Shown: positions 10,650 to 18,890 of the stretch, in pieces | Layout: every line of letters begins with the position of its first letter | How positions within the stretch are numbered: the first letter of the stretch is position 1 | From: Betaproteobacteria bacterium | GTDB lineage: Bacteria > Pseudomonadota > Gammaproteobacteria > Burkholderiales > SG8-39 | DNA: 32,631 bases | NCBI GenBank assembly: GCA_005881575.1 | Contig: VBCA01000029.1 | Coordinates: forward strand, 1-32,631 | Direction: 5' to 3' | The notes under the pieces: model-generated | The model's database searches: none | The model's input: only the letters and a program-made list of their open reading frames with translations | Told to the model about the DNA's origin: nothing | Translations under genes and position numbers: made by a program

Positions 10650-11117
10650 TCAAGCCGACACCGCGGCTTCCTTGCCGCGTTTGTCCTGGAGCACGCTCAC
10701 CGCGCTCTTGCGCGTCGCCTGCTGCGCGACGAGGTCGGAGAGCTTCACCGAATCCAGGTATTCGTACATCTTGTCGTTCAGCCTCGCCCACAGGTCGTGC
10801 GTCATGCAGCGCTGCTCGTCGTGGCAGTTTTCCTTGCCGCCGCACTGCGTCGCGTCGAGCGGCTCGTCCACCGCCGTGATGATGTCCGCGACCGAGACCC
10901 TGTCGAGGCTGCGCGCGAGCGTGTAGCCGCCGCCGGGCCCGCGGGTGCTGTCGACCAGCGTGTGGCGCCGCAGCTTGCCGAAAAGCTGTTCCAGGTACGA
11001 GAGCGAGATGCTCTGGCGCTGGCTGATGCCGGCGAGCGTCACCGGGCCCTTGCCGCCGTGCATGGCGAGGTCGAGCATCGCGGTCACTGCGAATCGTCCT
11101 TTGGTCGTCAGTCTCAT
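10650..11117 (-). CDS. iscR: Fe-S responsive Rrf2-family regulator IscR
   Basis: This 155-residue transcription factor has an N-terminal winged helix ([49 protein letters not shown]) and the 2Fe-2S ligands Cys92, Cys98, Cys104 and His107 within [21 protein letters not shown], at the same positions as in E. coli. The holo form represses its own operon through type 1 sites. The start at 11117 is chosen because [11 protein letters not shown] is the conserved N-terminus. The open frame continues 23 codons upstream, but that part overlaps the promoter and IscR box. It is the first gene of the isc operon proper, with a terminal extension after residue 140 that is variable in the family. Confidence 0.97.
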   Translation of the reverse strand: MRLTTKGRFAVTAMLDLAMHGGKGPVTLAGISQRQSISLSYLEQLFGKLRRHTLVDSTRGPGGGYTLARSLDRVSVADIITAVDEPLDATQCGGKENCHDEQRCMTHDLWARLNDKMYEYLDSVKLSDLVAQQATRKSAVSVLQDKRGKEAAVSA

Positions 11118-11140
11118 GGTTGCACCCTGAACGGCTTCGA

Positions 11141-11165
11141 ATACCTGATGAATTCGGTCAAGTAT
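11141..11165 (-). promoter_or_regulatory. IscR type 1 binding site over the iscR -10 box
   Basis: Read on the minus strand, the 25 bases begin ATACTTGACC and end ATCAGGTAT. By hand alignment they match the published E. coli type 1 consensus (ATASYYGACT...AGTCRRSTAT) at 22 of 25 positions. The site overlaps the -10 hexamer of the iscR promoter, which fits autorepression by cluster-loaded IscR. Confidence 0.85.
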
Positions 11166-11190
11166 ACACAATCCCGAGGAAAACAATCAA
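11161..11190 (-). promoter_or_regulatory. iscR promoter
   Basis: On the minus strand TTGATT (11190-11185), an 18-base spacer and TATACT (11166-11161) form a sigma-70 promoter. The -35 starts directly after the cysE stop codon. The -10 is covered by the IscR box. The leader to the iscR ATG is about 35-40 bases. Confidence 0.75.
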
Positions 11191-11934
11191 CTATTTGTTG
11201 ACCACCTTGGGCCCTAGGCGAAGCTGCCTCTGGGACTCTTCGCGCTCCGCCTGGAGTTCCTCGATCTGGTTCAGAATCAATTCGATACGCTTATCCATGT
11301 CGACGCTGTGATCGAGCAGGCCTTGGACCGCCTTGGCGAGCGGATCATCCTCCGCTTTGGCGGTCACTGCGTACGCAGAGAACCCCAGCTTCGCCGCCTT
11401 CTCCTCGCGCGTCTTGTCCTGCTCGTCGAGAATGACGCGCGCCGGGATCCCCAAGGCGGTCGCGCCCGCGGGAACATCCTTCACCAGCACCGCGTTCGAG
11501 CCGATTTTCGCGCCCTCGCCGACGACGATGGGCCCGAGCACCTTCGCCCCCGCGCCGATCACGACTCCCCGCTCGAGCGTCGGGTGGCGCTTGCCCTTGT
11601 TCCACGAGGTCCCGCCGAGGGTCACGCCGTGATACAGGGTGCAATCGTCTCCCAGTTCCGCGGTCTCGCCGATCACGACTCCCATGCCGTGGTCGATGAA
11701 CACGCGCCGTCCCACTTTGGCCCCGGGATGAATCTCGATGCCGGTGAGAAACCGCGAGACGTGCGATACGAAGCGTGCAAGCCAGCGCAGCTTCACGCGC
11801 CACAGCCGGTGCGCCAGTCTATGGATGAGGAGCGCGTGGAAACCGGGATAGCAGGTAATGACTTCCCAGGTCGAACGCGCCGCCGGGTCGCGCTCGAACA
11901 CGCAGGCGATGTCTTCGCGAATTCGGGTGAACAT
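11191..11934 (-). CDS. cysE: Serine O-acetyltransferase CysE
   Basis: This 247-residue hexapeptide-repeat acetyltransferase makes O-acetylserine from serine and acetyl-CoA, the committed step to cysteine, which IscS consumes. The left-handed beta-helix runs from about 68 to 170 ([68 protein letters not shown]). The catalytic Asp-His pair is Asp81-His82. It has the shortened N-terminal helical domain of the EpsC/NifP type and a charged C-terminal helix with a predicted coiled-coil-like stretch ([22 protein letters not shown]). Position directly before iscR is shared with other proteobacterial isc clusters and links cysteine supply to cluster assembly. Its promoter carries its own IscR-like box. 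Confidence 0.95.
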   Translation of the reverse strand: MFTRIREDIACVFERDPAARSTWEVITCYPGFHALLIHRLAHRLWRVKLRWLARFVSHVSRFLTGIEIHPGAKVGRRVFIDHGMGVVIGETAELGDDCTLYHGVTLGGTSWNKGKRHPTLERGVVIGAGAKVLGPIVVGEGAKIGSNAVLVKDVPAGATALGIPARVILDEQDKTREEKAAKLGFSAYAVTAKAEDDPLAKAVQGLLDHSVDMDKRIELILNQIEELQAEREESQRQLRLGPKVVNK

Positions 11935-11960
11935 CGGTGTCCCGGAGATCGATGTCCCGC

Positions 11961-11989
11961 ATTATCCGAAACCTTAGTGAATTGGTCAA
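11961..11989 (-). promoter_or_regulatory. cysE promoter
   Basis: On the minus strand TTGACC (11989-11984), a 17-base spacer and GATAAT (11966-11961) make a strong sigma-70 promoter. The -35 lies right after the trmJ stop codon and is inside an IscR-like box. The leader to the cysE ATG is about 20 bases. Confidence 0.75.
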
Positions 11990-11993
11990 CTAT
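11969..11993 (-). promoter_or_regulatory. Second IscR type 1-like site, over the cysE -35 box
   Basis: Read on the minus strand the site starts ATAGTTGACC and ends CTAAGGTTT, matching the E. coli type 1 consensus at 21 of 25 positions by hand alignment. It covers the -35 of the cysE promoter and reaches four bases into the trmJ coding end. Binding of cluster-loaded IscR should lower cysE transcription. Confidence 0.72.
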
Positions 11994-12724
11994 TTCCGGG
12001 GCGGACTCCTGTCGTCCCAGGCCGCGAGCATGCCGCGCAGAATGTTGACCTCCACCTTCTCCAGCCGCGCCTTTGCGAACAGACGGCGCAAGCGATCCAT
12101 GAGCTTGCGAGGGTGCCGCGGGTGCAGATAGCCGCTCGCCCGCAGGCTGCGCTCGAGGTGCGCGAAGAGTCGCTCGATGTCCTCGTGGGTCGCGCACCGG
12201 GTCCTCGTCGGCGCGGCGGGCGGGGCCTGCGCGGCCGTGCGCAACTCGTACGCGACCACCTGCACCGCCTGGGCGAGATTGAGGGAAGGGTATTCCGGAT
12301 TGGCGGGAATGCGCGCGAGGGCGCTACAGCGCATGATGTCCTTGTTCGAGAGGCCTGCGGTTTCGTTGCCGAAGACGACCGCGACCTCGTCCTTTCGCGC
12401 CGCGCGCAGGAGCTCCCGCGCCGCAGCGCGCGCATCGAGCGAGGGATGGGAAAGCTCGCGCTCGCGCGCGCTCAAAGCCACCGAGTACGTTGTTCCGGCG
12501 AGCGCCTCCTCCAGACTCGCGCACGCGCGCGCGGACTCGAGAAGATCGAGCGCGCCGGAGGCCATGGCAGCTGCGTCCGGATGGGGAAAACGTTTCGGCC
12601 GCACCAGGCGCAGCTGCGTGATGCCCATCGTCTTCATGGCGCGTGCCGCGGCTCCGATGTTGCCCGGGTGCGAAGGCCGCAGCAGGACGACGCGGATTCG
12701 AGACAGCGGACCGCCGGCTTTCAT
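11990..12724 (-). CDS. trmJ: tRNA (cytidine/uridine-2'-O-)-methyltransferase TrmJ
   Basis: This 244-residue SPOUT-class methyltransferase modifies the ribose of nucleotide 32 in tRNA anticodon loops, using S-adenosylmethionine. Family motifs are [22 protein letters not shown] (N-terminal), the SAM-knot segments [18 protein letters not shown] and [22 protein letters not shown], and the C-terminal helical region ([25 protein letters not shown]) typical of TrmJ. Length agrees with E. coli TrmJ (246). It is frequently found next to suhB and cysE-isc in proteobacteria, as here. It is divergent from suhB with about 50 bases between. Confidence 0.94.
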   Translation of the reverse strand: MKAGGPLSRIRVVLLRPSHPGNIGAAARAMKTMGITQLRLVRPKRFPHPDAAAMASGALDLLESARACASLEEALAGTTYSVALSARERELSHPSLDARAAARELLRAARKDEVAVVFGNETAGLSNKDIMRCSALARIPANPEYPSLNLAQAVQVVAYELRTAAQAPPAAPTRTRCATHEDIERLFAHLERSLRASGYLHPRHPRKLMDRLRRLFAKARLEKVEVNILRGMLAAWDDRSPPRK

Positions 12725-12776
12725 ACTAGAATCCGGCGTTCAGCAGCGCCGCTCTTTTGAATTCCCGGACGAAGAA

Positions 12777-13574
12777 ATGCACCCGATGCTCGGAATCGCG
12801 GTCAGAGCCGCGCGGCGGGCCGGCGCGATCATCAACCGCGCGGCGCGCGACGTGGAATTGCTGCAGGTTACTCGCAAGCGGCACAACGATTTCGTCACCG
12901 AAGTGGACAAGGCTGCGGAGCGGGCGGTCATTGAGATACTGCACCGCGCCTATCCGGACCATGCGATTCTAGCAGAGGAGTCCGGCGCTTCCGCCGGGAA
13001 CGCGGGCGAGTCCGAGTACACCTGGATCATCGACCCGCTAGACGGCACGACGAATTTCATCCACGGCTTCCCGCAGTACGCCGTCTCCGTCGCCTTGCGG
13101 CACAAGGGCCTTCTCGCGCAGGCGGTGATCTACGATCCGACCAGCAACGAGTTGTTCACGGCGACGCGCGGGCGGGGCGCGTACCTGAACGAGCGGCGCA
13201 TCCGCGTCTCCAAGCGCGCGCAGCTCAACGAGGCGCTGCTCGGCACCGGTTTTCCCTTTCGCGATCTCCACAGCCTCGACGAATATCTCGCCATGTTCCG
13301 GGAGTTCACGCTGCGCACCGCCGGGCAGCGCCGCGCGGGCGCCGCGGCCCTCGACATCGCCTACGTGGCCGCGGGAAGGCTGGACGGATTCTGGGAAATC
13401 GGCCTTTCGCCCTGGGACATGGCGGCGGGCGCGCTGCTGGTGCAGGAAGCCGGCGGCCTGGTCGGGGATTTTCGCGGCGACTCGGGCTACCTCGATTCGG
13501 GACGCATCGTCTGCGGCAATCCGAAAATCTTCGCTCAAATGCTTCGAGTCATCGGGCCGCTCGCCGCCCAGTAG
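12777..13574 (+). CDS. suhB: Inositol-1-monophosphatase family protein SuhB
   Basis: This 265-residue Mg-dependent phosphatase of the inositol monophosphatase family shows metal and phosphate binding in AEES (Glu67, Glu68), the signature [17 protein letters not shown] (Asp86, Asp89) and [17 protein letters not shown] near the end. In E. coli SuhB also joins NusA/B/E/G in the rRNA antitermination complex, so the biological role may be RNA-related rather than inositol metabolism. The start at 12777 gives the usual N-terminus [16 protein letters not shown] and lies in the 52-base gap from the divergent trmJ; the longer open frame upstream is the trmJ shadow. Confidence 0.95.
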   Translation: MHPMLGIAVRAARRAGAIINRAARDVELLQVTRKRHNDFVTEVDKAAERAVIEILHRAYPDHAILAEESGASAGNAGESEYTWIIDPLDGTTNFIHGFPQYAVSVALRHKGLLAQAVIYDPTSNELFTATRGRGAYLNERRIRVSKRAQLNEALLGTGFPFRDLHSLDEYLAMFREFTLRTAGQRRAGAAALDIAYVAAGRLDGFWEIGLSPWDMAAGALLVQEAGGLVGDFRGDSGYLDSGRIVCGNPKIFAQMLRVIGPLAAQ

Positions 13575-13592
13575 GCGGGGTTTCCCCAGTCC

Positions 13593-15155
13593 ATGCGCCG
13601 CCTGCTCCGCCTCCTCGTCGCGGGCTCGATTCCGTGGGCTCTGGCCGCCCACGGCGCCGAGCTGCGCGTCGGCCTCGCCGCGGACGTGACCTCGATGGAC
13701 CCGCACTTCCTCGCCATCGCACCGAACATCAATATCGCCTGGCACGTGTTCGATGCGCTCACCCACGTGGACGAGGACACGCGCCTCATCCCGGGCCTCG
13801 CCCTTTCGTGGCGGGCGGTCGACGCGACCACCTGGGAGTTCAAGCTGCGGCCGGGCGTTCGCTTTCACGACGGGAGCGAGCTGACCGCGGAGGACGTCGT
13901 ATTCTCGATCGAGCGCACTCTCAAGGTGCCGAACGGCCAGTACGGAATCTTCACGCGGCGCATCGTCGGCAAAGAGGTCGTGGACGCGCACACGCTCCGC
14001 CTGAAGACGGCGACGCCCTACGCGATGGTGCCGTACGATCTCAATTCGGTATTCATCGTCTCGAAGAAGGCCGCGGCTCGCTCCGGGCCTGAGGATTTCG
14101 ATTCGGGCAAGGCGATGGTCGGCACCGGTCCCTTCAGGTTCGTGCGATTCGCGCGCGGCGACCGGGTCGAGCTCGCACGCAACGACGCCTATTGGGGGGC
14201 ACAGGGTGGAAAAAGCGCGGCCTGGGAGAAAGTGACTTTGCGCATCGTGCCCACGGACCCGGCGCGACTCGCCGGGCTCCTCTCCGGAGAGCTCGACGCG
14301 ATCGAGCAGGTTCCCACCGCGGACCTGCCGCGCATTCGGCGCGACGCCCGGTTGAATACGGTTCAGAAGGTGTCGTGGCGCACCATTTTCTTCTACCTCG
14401 ACCAGCACCGCGATCGCGCGCCCGGGCTCGCCGACAAGGCCGGCAGGCCCCTTGCGCAAAATCCCTTCCGCGACCTGCGGGTGCGGCGCGCGCTCTCGAA
14501 GGCAATCAATCGAGCGGCGATCGCCGGACGTCTCATGGACGGGGCGGCGATTCCGGCGTCGAACCTCGTCTCGCCGCCCGTGTTCGGCTACGCGCCGGAC
14601 CTCGCGCCCGAGACCTACGATCCCGAAGAGGCGAAGCGGCTGCTCGCCGAAGCGGGATATCCCGACGGATTCGCGATGACGCTTTCCGCGACCAACAACC
14701 GCTACGTCAACGACGAGCAGATCGCGCAGGCCGTGGCGCAGATGTTCGCGCGTGTCGGCGTCCGCGCGCGCGTCGAGACGCTGCCGCTGAACGCATACCT
14801 GCCCAAGGGGCGCAAGGGGGAATTCGCGTTTGCGATGTTCGGCTGGGGCTCGTTCTCCGCAGACCTCGCGCTGCGCGCGCTCGTCGCAACCCCCGATCCG
14901 GACAAGGGCTTCGGCGCATTCAACTGGTCGGGATACTCGAATCGGCAGGTCGACGCGCTGCTCGAGCGCGCTTTCGCGAGCGTCGACGAGAAGCGGCGCG
15001 AGGCGCTCGCCCGCGACGCGATGCGCCTCGCCATGCGGGATCATGCGGTCATCGCGCTGCATCACCAGGTCGCGACTTGGGCGATGCGAAAGCCGCTCGC
15101 CTACGCGCCGCGTACGGACGAATTCACACTGGCTCACCAGATTCGGGAAAAATGA
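13593..15155 (+). CDS. Peptide/nickel-type ABC transporter substrate-binding protein (SBP_bac_5)
   Basis: This 520-residue periplasmic binding protein has a signal peptide (about residues 1-22, LLVAGSIPWALAAHG-AE). Family segments are LRVGLAADVTSMDPHF, LIPGLALSWRAVDATTWEFKLRPGVRFHDGSELTAEDVVFSI (the signature), DFDSGKAMVGTGPFRF, NPFRDLRVRRALSKAINRAAI and LLAEAGYPDGF. It captures peptides or other cargo such as opines, nickel or glutathione for a DppBC-type permease. It starts 18 bases after suhB and its stop overlaps no gene. The permeases lie downstream but are separated from it by a glycosyltransferase gene. The ligand cannot be inferred. Confidence 0.93.
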   Translation: MRRLLRLLVAGSIPWALAAHGAELRVGLAADVTSMDPHFLAIAPNINIAWHVFDALTHVDEDTRLIPGLALSWRAVDATTWEFKLRPGVRFHDGSELTAEDVVFSIERTLKVPNGQYGIFTRRIVGKEVVDAHTLRLKTATPYAMVPYDLNSVFIVSKKAAARSGPEDFDSGKAMVGTGPFRFVRFARGDRVELARNDAYWGAQGGKSAAWEKVTLRIVPTDPARLAGLLSGELDAIEQVPTADLPRIRRDARLNTVQKVSWRTIFFYLDQHRDRAPGLADKAGRPLAQNPFRDLRVRRALSKAINRAAIAGRLMDGAAIPASNLVSPPVFGYAPDLAPETYDPEEAKRLLAEAGYPDGFAMTLSATNNRYVNDEQIAQAVAQMFARVGVRARVETLPLNAYLPKGRKGEFAFAMFGWGSFSADLALRALVATPDPDKGFGAFNWSGYSNRQVDALLERAFASVDEKRREALARDAMRLAMRDHAVIALHHQVATWAMRKPLAYAPRTDEFTLAHQIREK

Positions 15156-15171
15156 CCGCGAAGACTTTGGA

Positions 15172-16986
15172 ATGCTGCTGAATCTTCTGCGTCGGTTCTT
15201 CGTCCAGCGCAAATCGGCGCGGCTCTTCGCCGAGGCCCAGCGGCTGTTCCGGGAAGGCGCGTTCGAGGAAGCGGAGCGGGCGGCCGCGGAGTGCGCGAAA
15301 CTGTTGCCCGATCTCGCCGAGGTGCACTATCTACGCGCCTCGATCGCGCTCGCGCAGCAACGAAACGACTCGGCGGCACACCACTTCACCCGCACGCTGG
15401 AGGTCCTTGCTCCGTCCGATCCGACGCGGGCGCGCACGATGCTGCGCCTGGCCGCGGCGCTCCAGGATTGCAACAGGCAGCGCGAGGCGGAGCAGTGGTA
15501 CCGGAGAATCCTGGAGCTCGACCCGGGCAACCACGACGCTCTCCTCTGCCTCGCCGTGATACGCGAAGACTCCGATGTCGAGGAGGCGCGGGGCCTCATG
15601 GACCGGTACACGGAGCTGCAGGCCGGGGCCGCTCCGCGCCTGCGGCGGGCGCTGATGCTTCCCGTCATCCTCCAGTCGAGCGACCAGATCGACCGGGTAA
15701 GGCAAAGGCTCGATCGCGACCTCGATGAGCTGCTCGACCTGAAACCGTCCAAGGTCCCGAACCCCGAATTCGAGGTGGGCGCGACCCCTTTCAATCTGGC
15801 CTATCACGGCCGCAACAACGCTCCGCTGCTGCGCAAGATCGCGCGAGTCTGCAGGTCGATGTATCCGGCGAGAACCGACTGCGCGCGCCAAGGGTTTTCT
15901 CCGAGCCGGCGGCTGCGCATCGGTTTCGTTTCGACCTATTTCCATGCGCACTCGGTAGGCCGGACGACGTTCGGCCTCATCCGCGATCTGCCGCGCGACC
16001 GTTTCGAAGTCCACGTATTCGCCATTGCCGCGCAGGCGGACGACCTCGCCGAGGCCATACGCAAAAGCGCAGATCGCTACGTGCCGCTCCCGCTCGATCT
16101 CGGCCGGGTGCGCGACGCGATCGACTCCGCCGCCCTGGACATCGTGTTCTTCGCCGACATCGGCATGCACCCGCTCACCTATTTCCTCGCGTTTTGGCGG
16201 CTCGCTCCGATTCAGATGGTCACCTGGGGGCATTCCGTCACCAGCGGCATCGACACGATCGACTACTACCTGTCCTCCGACGCGATCGAGGGCGCCGCAA
16301 GCGAGCAGTACTACACCGAGAAACTGGTGCGCCTGCCCGGCTATTTCATGCCGCGCTATCGCCGACCGGCGCTGGAGGGGCCGCGCGCGTCGCGCGAGCA
16401 GCTCGGCCTGCCCGAAGGCAAGCACCTCTACTACTGTCCGCAGAATCTCTTCAAGCTCCATCCGGACTTCGACGCGGCTATCAGGGCCATCCTCGAGGGC
16501 GACCCGGAAGCCGAGCTCGTCCTGCTGGAGTTCGTCCGGGCGGGCGTCGCGGAGCAGCTGCTGCGGCGCTTCGAGCTCACGCTCGGTGCGCTCGCATCGA
16601 AAATACGCTTCGTTCCCCGCTCGGAGCACCGCAAGTTCCTGCAGGTCGTCGCCGCCGCCGACGTCATCCTCGACCCGTTTCATTTCGGGGGATGCAATTC
16701 GAGCTGCGACGCGTTGTCCCTCGGCGTTCCCGTGGTCACCCTGCCCGGCTCGCAGCTCCCGGGCCGGTTTACGCTGGGGCTGTACAGGGAGATCGATCTC
16801 GACTGCTGCATCGCCCGCTCGGCGGACGAGTACGTGGAAATCGCGCTGCGGCTCGGCCGCGACGCGGAATATCGAAAGTCGGTATCGGAGCAGATCTCGG
16901 CCCGCTGCGCGCGCCTGTTCGACCGGCCCGACGCCGGGCTGGCGCTGGGGGAAGAGCTGCTGCGCATCGCCGAGGCCGCCCGCTGA
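15172..16986 (+). CDS. TPR-containing SPINDLY/OGT-type (GT41) protein glycosyltransferase
   Basis: This 604-residue cytoplasmic protein has TPR-like helices at about residues 15-130 (ARLFAEAQRLFREGAFEEAERAA, AEQWYRRILELDPGNHDALL), a linker, and a C-terminal GT41-like catalytic region from about 245. Landmarks are LRIGFVSTYFHAHSVGRTTFG with His258 and His260, APIQMVTWGHSVTSGIDTIDYYL, QNLFKLHPDF with Lys428 aligned to the nucleotide-sugar lysine of OGT by eye, and DVILDPFHFGGCNSSCDALSLGVPVVTLPG. Known relatives add GlcNAc, fucose or other sugars to Ser/Thr of proteins; donor and target here are unknown. It starts 16 bases after a transporter binding protein and ends 22 bases before its permease, so it is probably cotranscribed with a peptide ABC system, an unusual setting. 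The ribosome site is weak. Confidence 0.85.
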   Translation: MLLNLLRRFFVQRKSARLFAEAQRLFREGAFEEAERAAAECAKLLPDLAEVHYLRASIALAQQRNDSAAHHFTRTLEVLAPSDPTRARTMLRLAAALQDCNRQREAEQWYRRILELDPGNHDALLCLAVIREDSDVEEARGLMDRYTELQAGAAPRLRRALMLPVILQSSDQIDRVRQRLDRDLDELLDLKPSKVPNPEFEVGATPFNLAYHGRNNAPLLRKIARVCRSMYPARTDCARQGFSPSRRLRIGFVSTYFHAHSVGRTTFGLIRDLPRDRFEVHVFAIAAQADDLAEAIRKSADRYVPLPLDLGRVRDAIDSAALDIVFFADIGMHPLTYFLAFWRLAPIQMVTWGHSVTSGIDTIDYYLSSDAIEGAASEQYYTEKLVRLPGYFMPRYRRPALEGPRASREQLGLPEGKHLYYCPQNLFKLHPDFDAAIRAILEGDPEAELVLLEFVRAGVAEQLLRRFELTLGALASKIRFVPRSEHRKFLQVVAAADVILDPFHFGGCNSSCDALSLGVPVVTLPGSQLPGRFTLGLYREIDLDCCIARSADEYVEIALRLGRDAEYRKSVSEQISARCARLFDRPDAGLALGEELLRIAEAAR

Positions 16987-17008
16987 CGCTGCCGTCGAGC
17001 GCCCTTCG

Positions 17009-17983
17009 ATGCTCGCCTACGTTTTTCGCCGCCTCGCGCAAAGCGTCGCGGTCCTGTTCGTCATGTCGCTGCTCGTTTTTGCTGGCGTGTACGCCGTCGG
17101 CAATCCGATCGACATTCTCGTCAACCCTCAATCCGACCAGAACGAGATCGCGCGCGCCACCGCCGCACTGGGCCTCGACCGGCCGCTCTTCGAGCAGTAT
17201 TTCGTCTTCATCGGGCACGCTGCAACCGGAGACCTCGGGAGATCCTTCGCCTTCAACGTGCCGGCGATCGGTCTCATCCTCGAGCGCATGCCCGCGACGC
17301 TCGAGCTCGCGACCGCCGCGATGCTGATCGCGGTGCTGCTCGGAATCCCTCTCGGGCTCTGGGCGGGCTTGAAACCCCGATCGGCCGCCGGCAGGACCAT
17401 CATGGCGGGTTCGATCCTGGGGTTCTCGCTTCCGACTTTCTGGGTCGGGCTCATGCTCATCCTCGTGTTCTCCGTGTGGCTCGGTTGGCTGCCGACCTCG
17501 GGCCGCGGGCCGACGGCGAATCTGCTCGGGATCCCGGTGAGCTTCCTCACGGCGGAGGGCCTGCGCCACCTCGTCCTGCCCACCGCGAACCTGGCGCTCT
17601 TTAATCTGTCGCTCGTCATCCGGCTGACCCGCTCGGGAACGCGCGAAGCGATGCGGCAGGACTACGTGCGCTTCGCGCGCGCCAAAGGCTTGACCGAGAC
17701 GCGCGTCGTCGGCGTCCACGTGTTGAGGAACGTGCTCGTTCCGGTCGTCACAGTGGCCGGCGTCGAGTTCGGCTCGGTGATCGCGTTCGCCGTCGTCACC
17801 GAGTCGATATTCGCGTGGCCCGGAATGGGAAAGCTCCTGATCGATTCGATCAACGTGCTCGACCGGCCGGTGATCGTCGCCTATCTGTGCATCGTCGTCG
17901 CGCTGTTCGTCGCGATCAATCTCGTGGTCGACCTCGCCTACTCCTGGCTCGATCCGCGGGTGCGGCCCGGGGAAGCAAGGTGA
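17009..17983 (+). CDS. DppB-type ABC transporter permease
   Basis: This 324-residue inner-membrane permease has an N-terminal helix (YVFRRLAQSVAVLFVMSLLVFAGVY) and further helices at about 100-125, 135-160, 180-205, 240-265 and 285-310. It carries the DppB signature GDLGRSFAFNVPAIGLILERMPATLELA, and the EAA-like cytoplasmic loop that docks the ATPase (GTREAMRQDYVRFARAKGLTETRVVGVHVLRN). The start at 17009 gives the standard N-terminus. Its TGA stop is overlapped by the GTG start of the next permease. Together with that gene it forms the membrane channel. Confidence 0.95.
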   Translation: MLAYVFRRLAQSVAVLFVMSLLVFAGVYAVGNPIDILVNPQSDQNEIARATAALGLDRPLFEQYFVFIGHAATGDLGRSFAFNVPAIGLILERMPATLELATAAMLIAVLLGIPLGLWAGLKPRSAAGRTIMAGSILGFSLPTFWVGLMLILVFSVWLGWLPTSGRGPTANLLGIPVSFLTAEGLRHLVLPTANLALFNLSLVIRLTRSGTREAMRQDYVRFARAKGLTETRVVGVHVLRNVLVPVVTVAGVEFGSVIAFAVVTESIFAWPGMGKLLIDSINVLDRPVIVAYLCIVVALFVAINLVVDLAYSWLDPRVRPGEAR

Positions 17984-18852
17984 CCCCGGCGCGGCGAATC
18001 GCCGCCGAGTTCGCGGCGAGCCGCATCGCGCTCGCAGGCCTCGCGCTCCTCGCGCTGGTGCTGCTCGCGGCGCTCTTTGCGCCGTGGATCTCGCCTCAGA
18101 ATCCCTACGATCTGGCGCGGCTCGACCTGCTCGACTCGCGCCTGCCGCCCGGGGCGCGCTCCGCCGCGGGCGCGATCCATTGGCTGGGCACCGACGACCA
18201 GGGCCGCGACATGCTGTCCGCCATCCTCTACGGCCTTCGCACCAGCGTCGCCGTCGGCTTGACGAGCACGACGCTAGCGCTCGCGATCGGCGTGAGTCTC
18301 GGCCTCGCGGCGGCCTGGTTCGGCGGCTGGCTGGACGCGCTCCTCATGCGCATCGCCGACCTCCAGCTCTCGTTCCCCTCGATCCTCATCGCGCTCGTCC
18401 TGCTCGCGGTGCTCGGGCAGGGCTTGGACAAGATCGTCATCGCGCTCGTCGCGGTCCAATGGGCGTATTACGCGCGCACGGCGCGCGCGGCTGCGCTCGT
18501 CGAGCGCCGCAAGGAATACGTCGACGCCGCGGTCGCGTTGGCTTTTTCGAACGCGCGCATCATTTTCCGTCACCTGCTCCCGAACTGCCTGCCGCCGCTC
18601 CTCGTGCTCGCGACGGTCCAGATCGCCGCGGCGATCACGCTCGAAGCCACGCTCTCCTTCCTCGGCCTCGGGCTGCCGATCACGCAGCCTTCGCTCGGCC
18701 TCTTGATCTCGAACGGCTTCAACTACCTGCTCTCGGGCCACTACTGGATCAGCGCCTTCCCCGGAATCGCGCTGCTCCTCGCCGTCGTCAGCATCAACCT
18801 GGTCGCGGACCGCTTGGGCGAGGTCCTGGATCCGCACGGGCCACAGCGATGA
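17980..18852 (+). CDS. DppC-type ABC transporter permease
   Basis: This 290-residue inner-membrane permease partners the DppB-type protein. The GTG start at 17980 overlaps the upstream stop by four bases (GTGA), giving translational coupling. It has HWLGTDDQGRDMLSAILYGLRTSVAVGL, the DppC hallmark, then membrane helices and the ATPase-docking loop ERRKEYVDAAVALAFSNARIIFRHLLPN, and the conserved LEATLSFLGLGLPITQPSLGLLISNG. No DppD/DppF ATPase gene follows in this window, so the ATPase must come from elsewhere or from a gene beyond it. Confidence 0.95.
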   Translation: MTPARRIAAEFAASRIALAGLALLALVLLAALFAPWISPQNPYDLARLDLLDSRLPPGARSAAGAIHWLGTDDQGRDMLSAILYGLRTSVAVGLTSTTLALAIGVSLGLAAAWFGGWLDALLMRIADLQLSFPSILIALVLLAVLGQGLDKIVIALVAVQWAYYARTARAAALVERRKEYVDAAVALAFSNARIIFRHLLPNCLPPLLVLATVQIAAAITLEATLSFLGLGLPITQPSLGLLISNGFNYLLSGHYWISAFPGIALLLAVVSINLVADRLGEVLDPHGPQR

Positions 18853-18890
18853 GTCTTATACTGTCGCCCAAGATATTCAGCGGAGAAACC

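Noticed and set aside
13038-15212. A 724-codon open frame on the minus strand.
   Set aside because: It spans parts of suhB, the binding-protein gene and the glycosyltransferase start on the other strand, with Arg/Glu-rich low-complexity text. It is a shadow.
18849-18890. The ATG at 18849, overlapping the DppC stop, as start of the NMT1-type binding protein.
   Set aside because: The downstream ATG at 18891 has a better ribosome site and begins a proper signal peptide. Still, the first ATG cannot be fully excluded.
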